Below are positions 63,564-64,000 of a stretch of DNA of 64,000 bases, one piece after another. Numbering within the stretch: the first letter of the stretch is position 1; each line of letters opens with the position of its first letter. Location of the stretch: positions 2,227,482 to 2,291,481 of the forward strand of contig NZ_LT968776.1 in NCBI RefSeq assembly GCF_900240975.1. Reading direction: 5' to 3'. The position numbers and the translations under genes were made by a program. The notes under the pieces were generated by a model. The model was not told the origin of the DNA and made no database searches. It saw only the letters and a program-made list of their open reading frames with translations. This stretch comes from Mycobacterium sp. 4858. GTDB taxonomy: Bacteria > Actinomycetota > Actinomycetes > Mycobacteriales > Mycobacteriaceae.

Positions 63564-64000
63564 ATGAAGCTGATTCTGACGGCCGACGTCGACCACCTCG
63601 GCACCGTCGGCGACACGATCGAGGTCAAGGACGGCTACGGCCGTAACTTCCTGCTCCCGCGCGGTCTGGCGATCGTCGCCTCGCGCGGTGCGCAGAAGCA
63701 GGCCGACGAGATCCGCCGGTCCCGGGAAAGCAAGGCGGTGCGCGACCTCGGGCACGCCAACGAACTCAAGACGGCAATCGAGGCGCTGGGCCCCGTCCAG
63801 CTGCCGGTGCGGACCGCGGCGGACTCCGGGAAGCTGTTCGGCTCCGTGACCTCCGGCGACGTCGTCGCGGCCATCAAGAAGGCCGGCGGGCCGAACCTCG
63901 ACAAACGGATCGTCCGGCTGCCCAAGTCGCACATCAAGGCCGTCGGCACCCACCCGGTGTCGGTGCACCTGCATCCCGAGGTCGACGTCGAGGTCGCTCT
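63564..64000 (+). CDS. rplI: Ribosomal protein bL9 (partial, cut by window end)
   Basis: The frame starts at ATG 63564 with MKLILTADVDHLGTVGDTIE and VKDGYGRNFLLPRGLAIVAS, the L9 N-terminal signature. It reaches the C-terminal domain (KLFGSVTSGDVVAAIKKAGG) and is open at base 64000 after about 145 codons, with only a few residues missing compared with the usual about 152. Confidence 0.96.
   Translation, partial: MKLILTADVDHLGTVGDTIEVKDGYGRNFLLPRGLAIVASRGAQKQADEIRRSRESKAVRDLGHANELKTAIEALGPVQLPVRTAADSGKLFGSVTSGDVVAAIKKAGGPNLDKRIVRLPKSHIKAVGTHPVSVHLHPEVDVEVA

Overview
The window is a GC-rich chromosome segment of a slow-growing Mycobacterium. It starts just downstream of dnaA and runs dnaN-recF-dciA-gyrB-gyrA, tRNA-Ile/tRNA-Ala, cwsA-ppiA-crgA, trpG, the pknB-pknA-pbpA-rodA-pstP-fhaB-fhaA operon, and much later leuS, ino1, ponA1 and rpsF-ssb-rpsR-rplI. 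From memory this follows the order of M. tuberculosis Rv0002 to Rv0056, but with different insertions and losses. Protein sequences look like M. avium complex or a close relative. That placement is an inference from memory, not the result of a search.

Regions. (1) 0.3-9 kb: replication and topology genes on the + strand. (2) 9-12.3 kb: two tRNAs and small cell-division or envelope genes (cwsA, PH-domain protein, crgA, DUF881). (3) 12.3-22.8 kb: trpG faces a seven-gene minus-strand operon that couples Ser/Thr phosphorylation (PknA, PknB, PstP, FHA readers) to peptidoglycan elongation (PbpA, RodA); most junctions are 4-base stop/start overlaps. (4) 23.0-30 kb: an accessory block next to tRNA-Leu(CAG), holding a nonsense-broken gene that resembles an abortive-infection protein, a large LuxR-type ATPase regulator, a beta-propeller stub, a small secreted protein and an unknown membrane protein. 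(5) 29.8-32.5 kb: GNAT, pirin and acyl-CoA dehydrogenase. (6) 32.6-39.8 kb: whiB5 divergent from a cluster with an XRE regulator, NlpC/P60 hydrolase, two DUF4226 proteins, an EspC-like protein, DUF2694, a DUF5631/5632-like protein with an expanded repeat, and DUF2710, plus a 47-codon antisense gene. This is the best candidate here for an undescribed system. (7) 39.9-47.4 kb: TIGR03084-like protein, MFS, YqgE, a small membrane protein, the Pro-rich 28-kDa antigen and leuS. (8) 47.4-54 kb: SDR, MarR, an ABC importer whose binding protein and permease are fused, GntR, LLM oxidoreductase and hydrolase. (9) 54-62.2 kb: ino1, PadR, a frameshifted DUF1707 gene, DUF5318, ponA1, a GT87-like membrane protein and a DJ-1/PfpI protein. 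(10) 62.2-64 kb: ribosomal/SSB operon, cut by the window end in rplI.

The most notable non-gene observation is small-scale sequence rearrangement. A 23-bp tandem duplication rewrites the C-terminus of the 28-kDa antigen. A 13-bp tandem duplication breaks the DUF1707 gene. A 52-bp perfect inverted repeat sits at the 3' end of ponA1. The tail of pstP changes frame without a stop. A TGA splits the AbiJ-like gene. Each could be a real mutation or an assembly error and each can be checked with reads. Several genes (trpG, the DUF5631/5632-like gene, leuS, DUF5318) have a TANNNT box 6-7 nt before their start codon, as expected of leaderless mycobacterial mRNAs.
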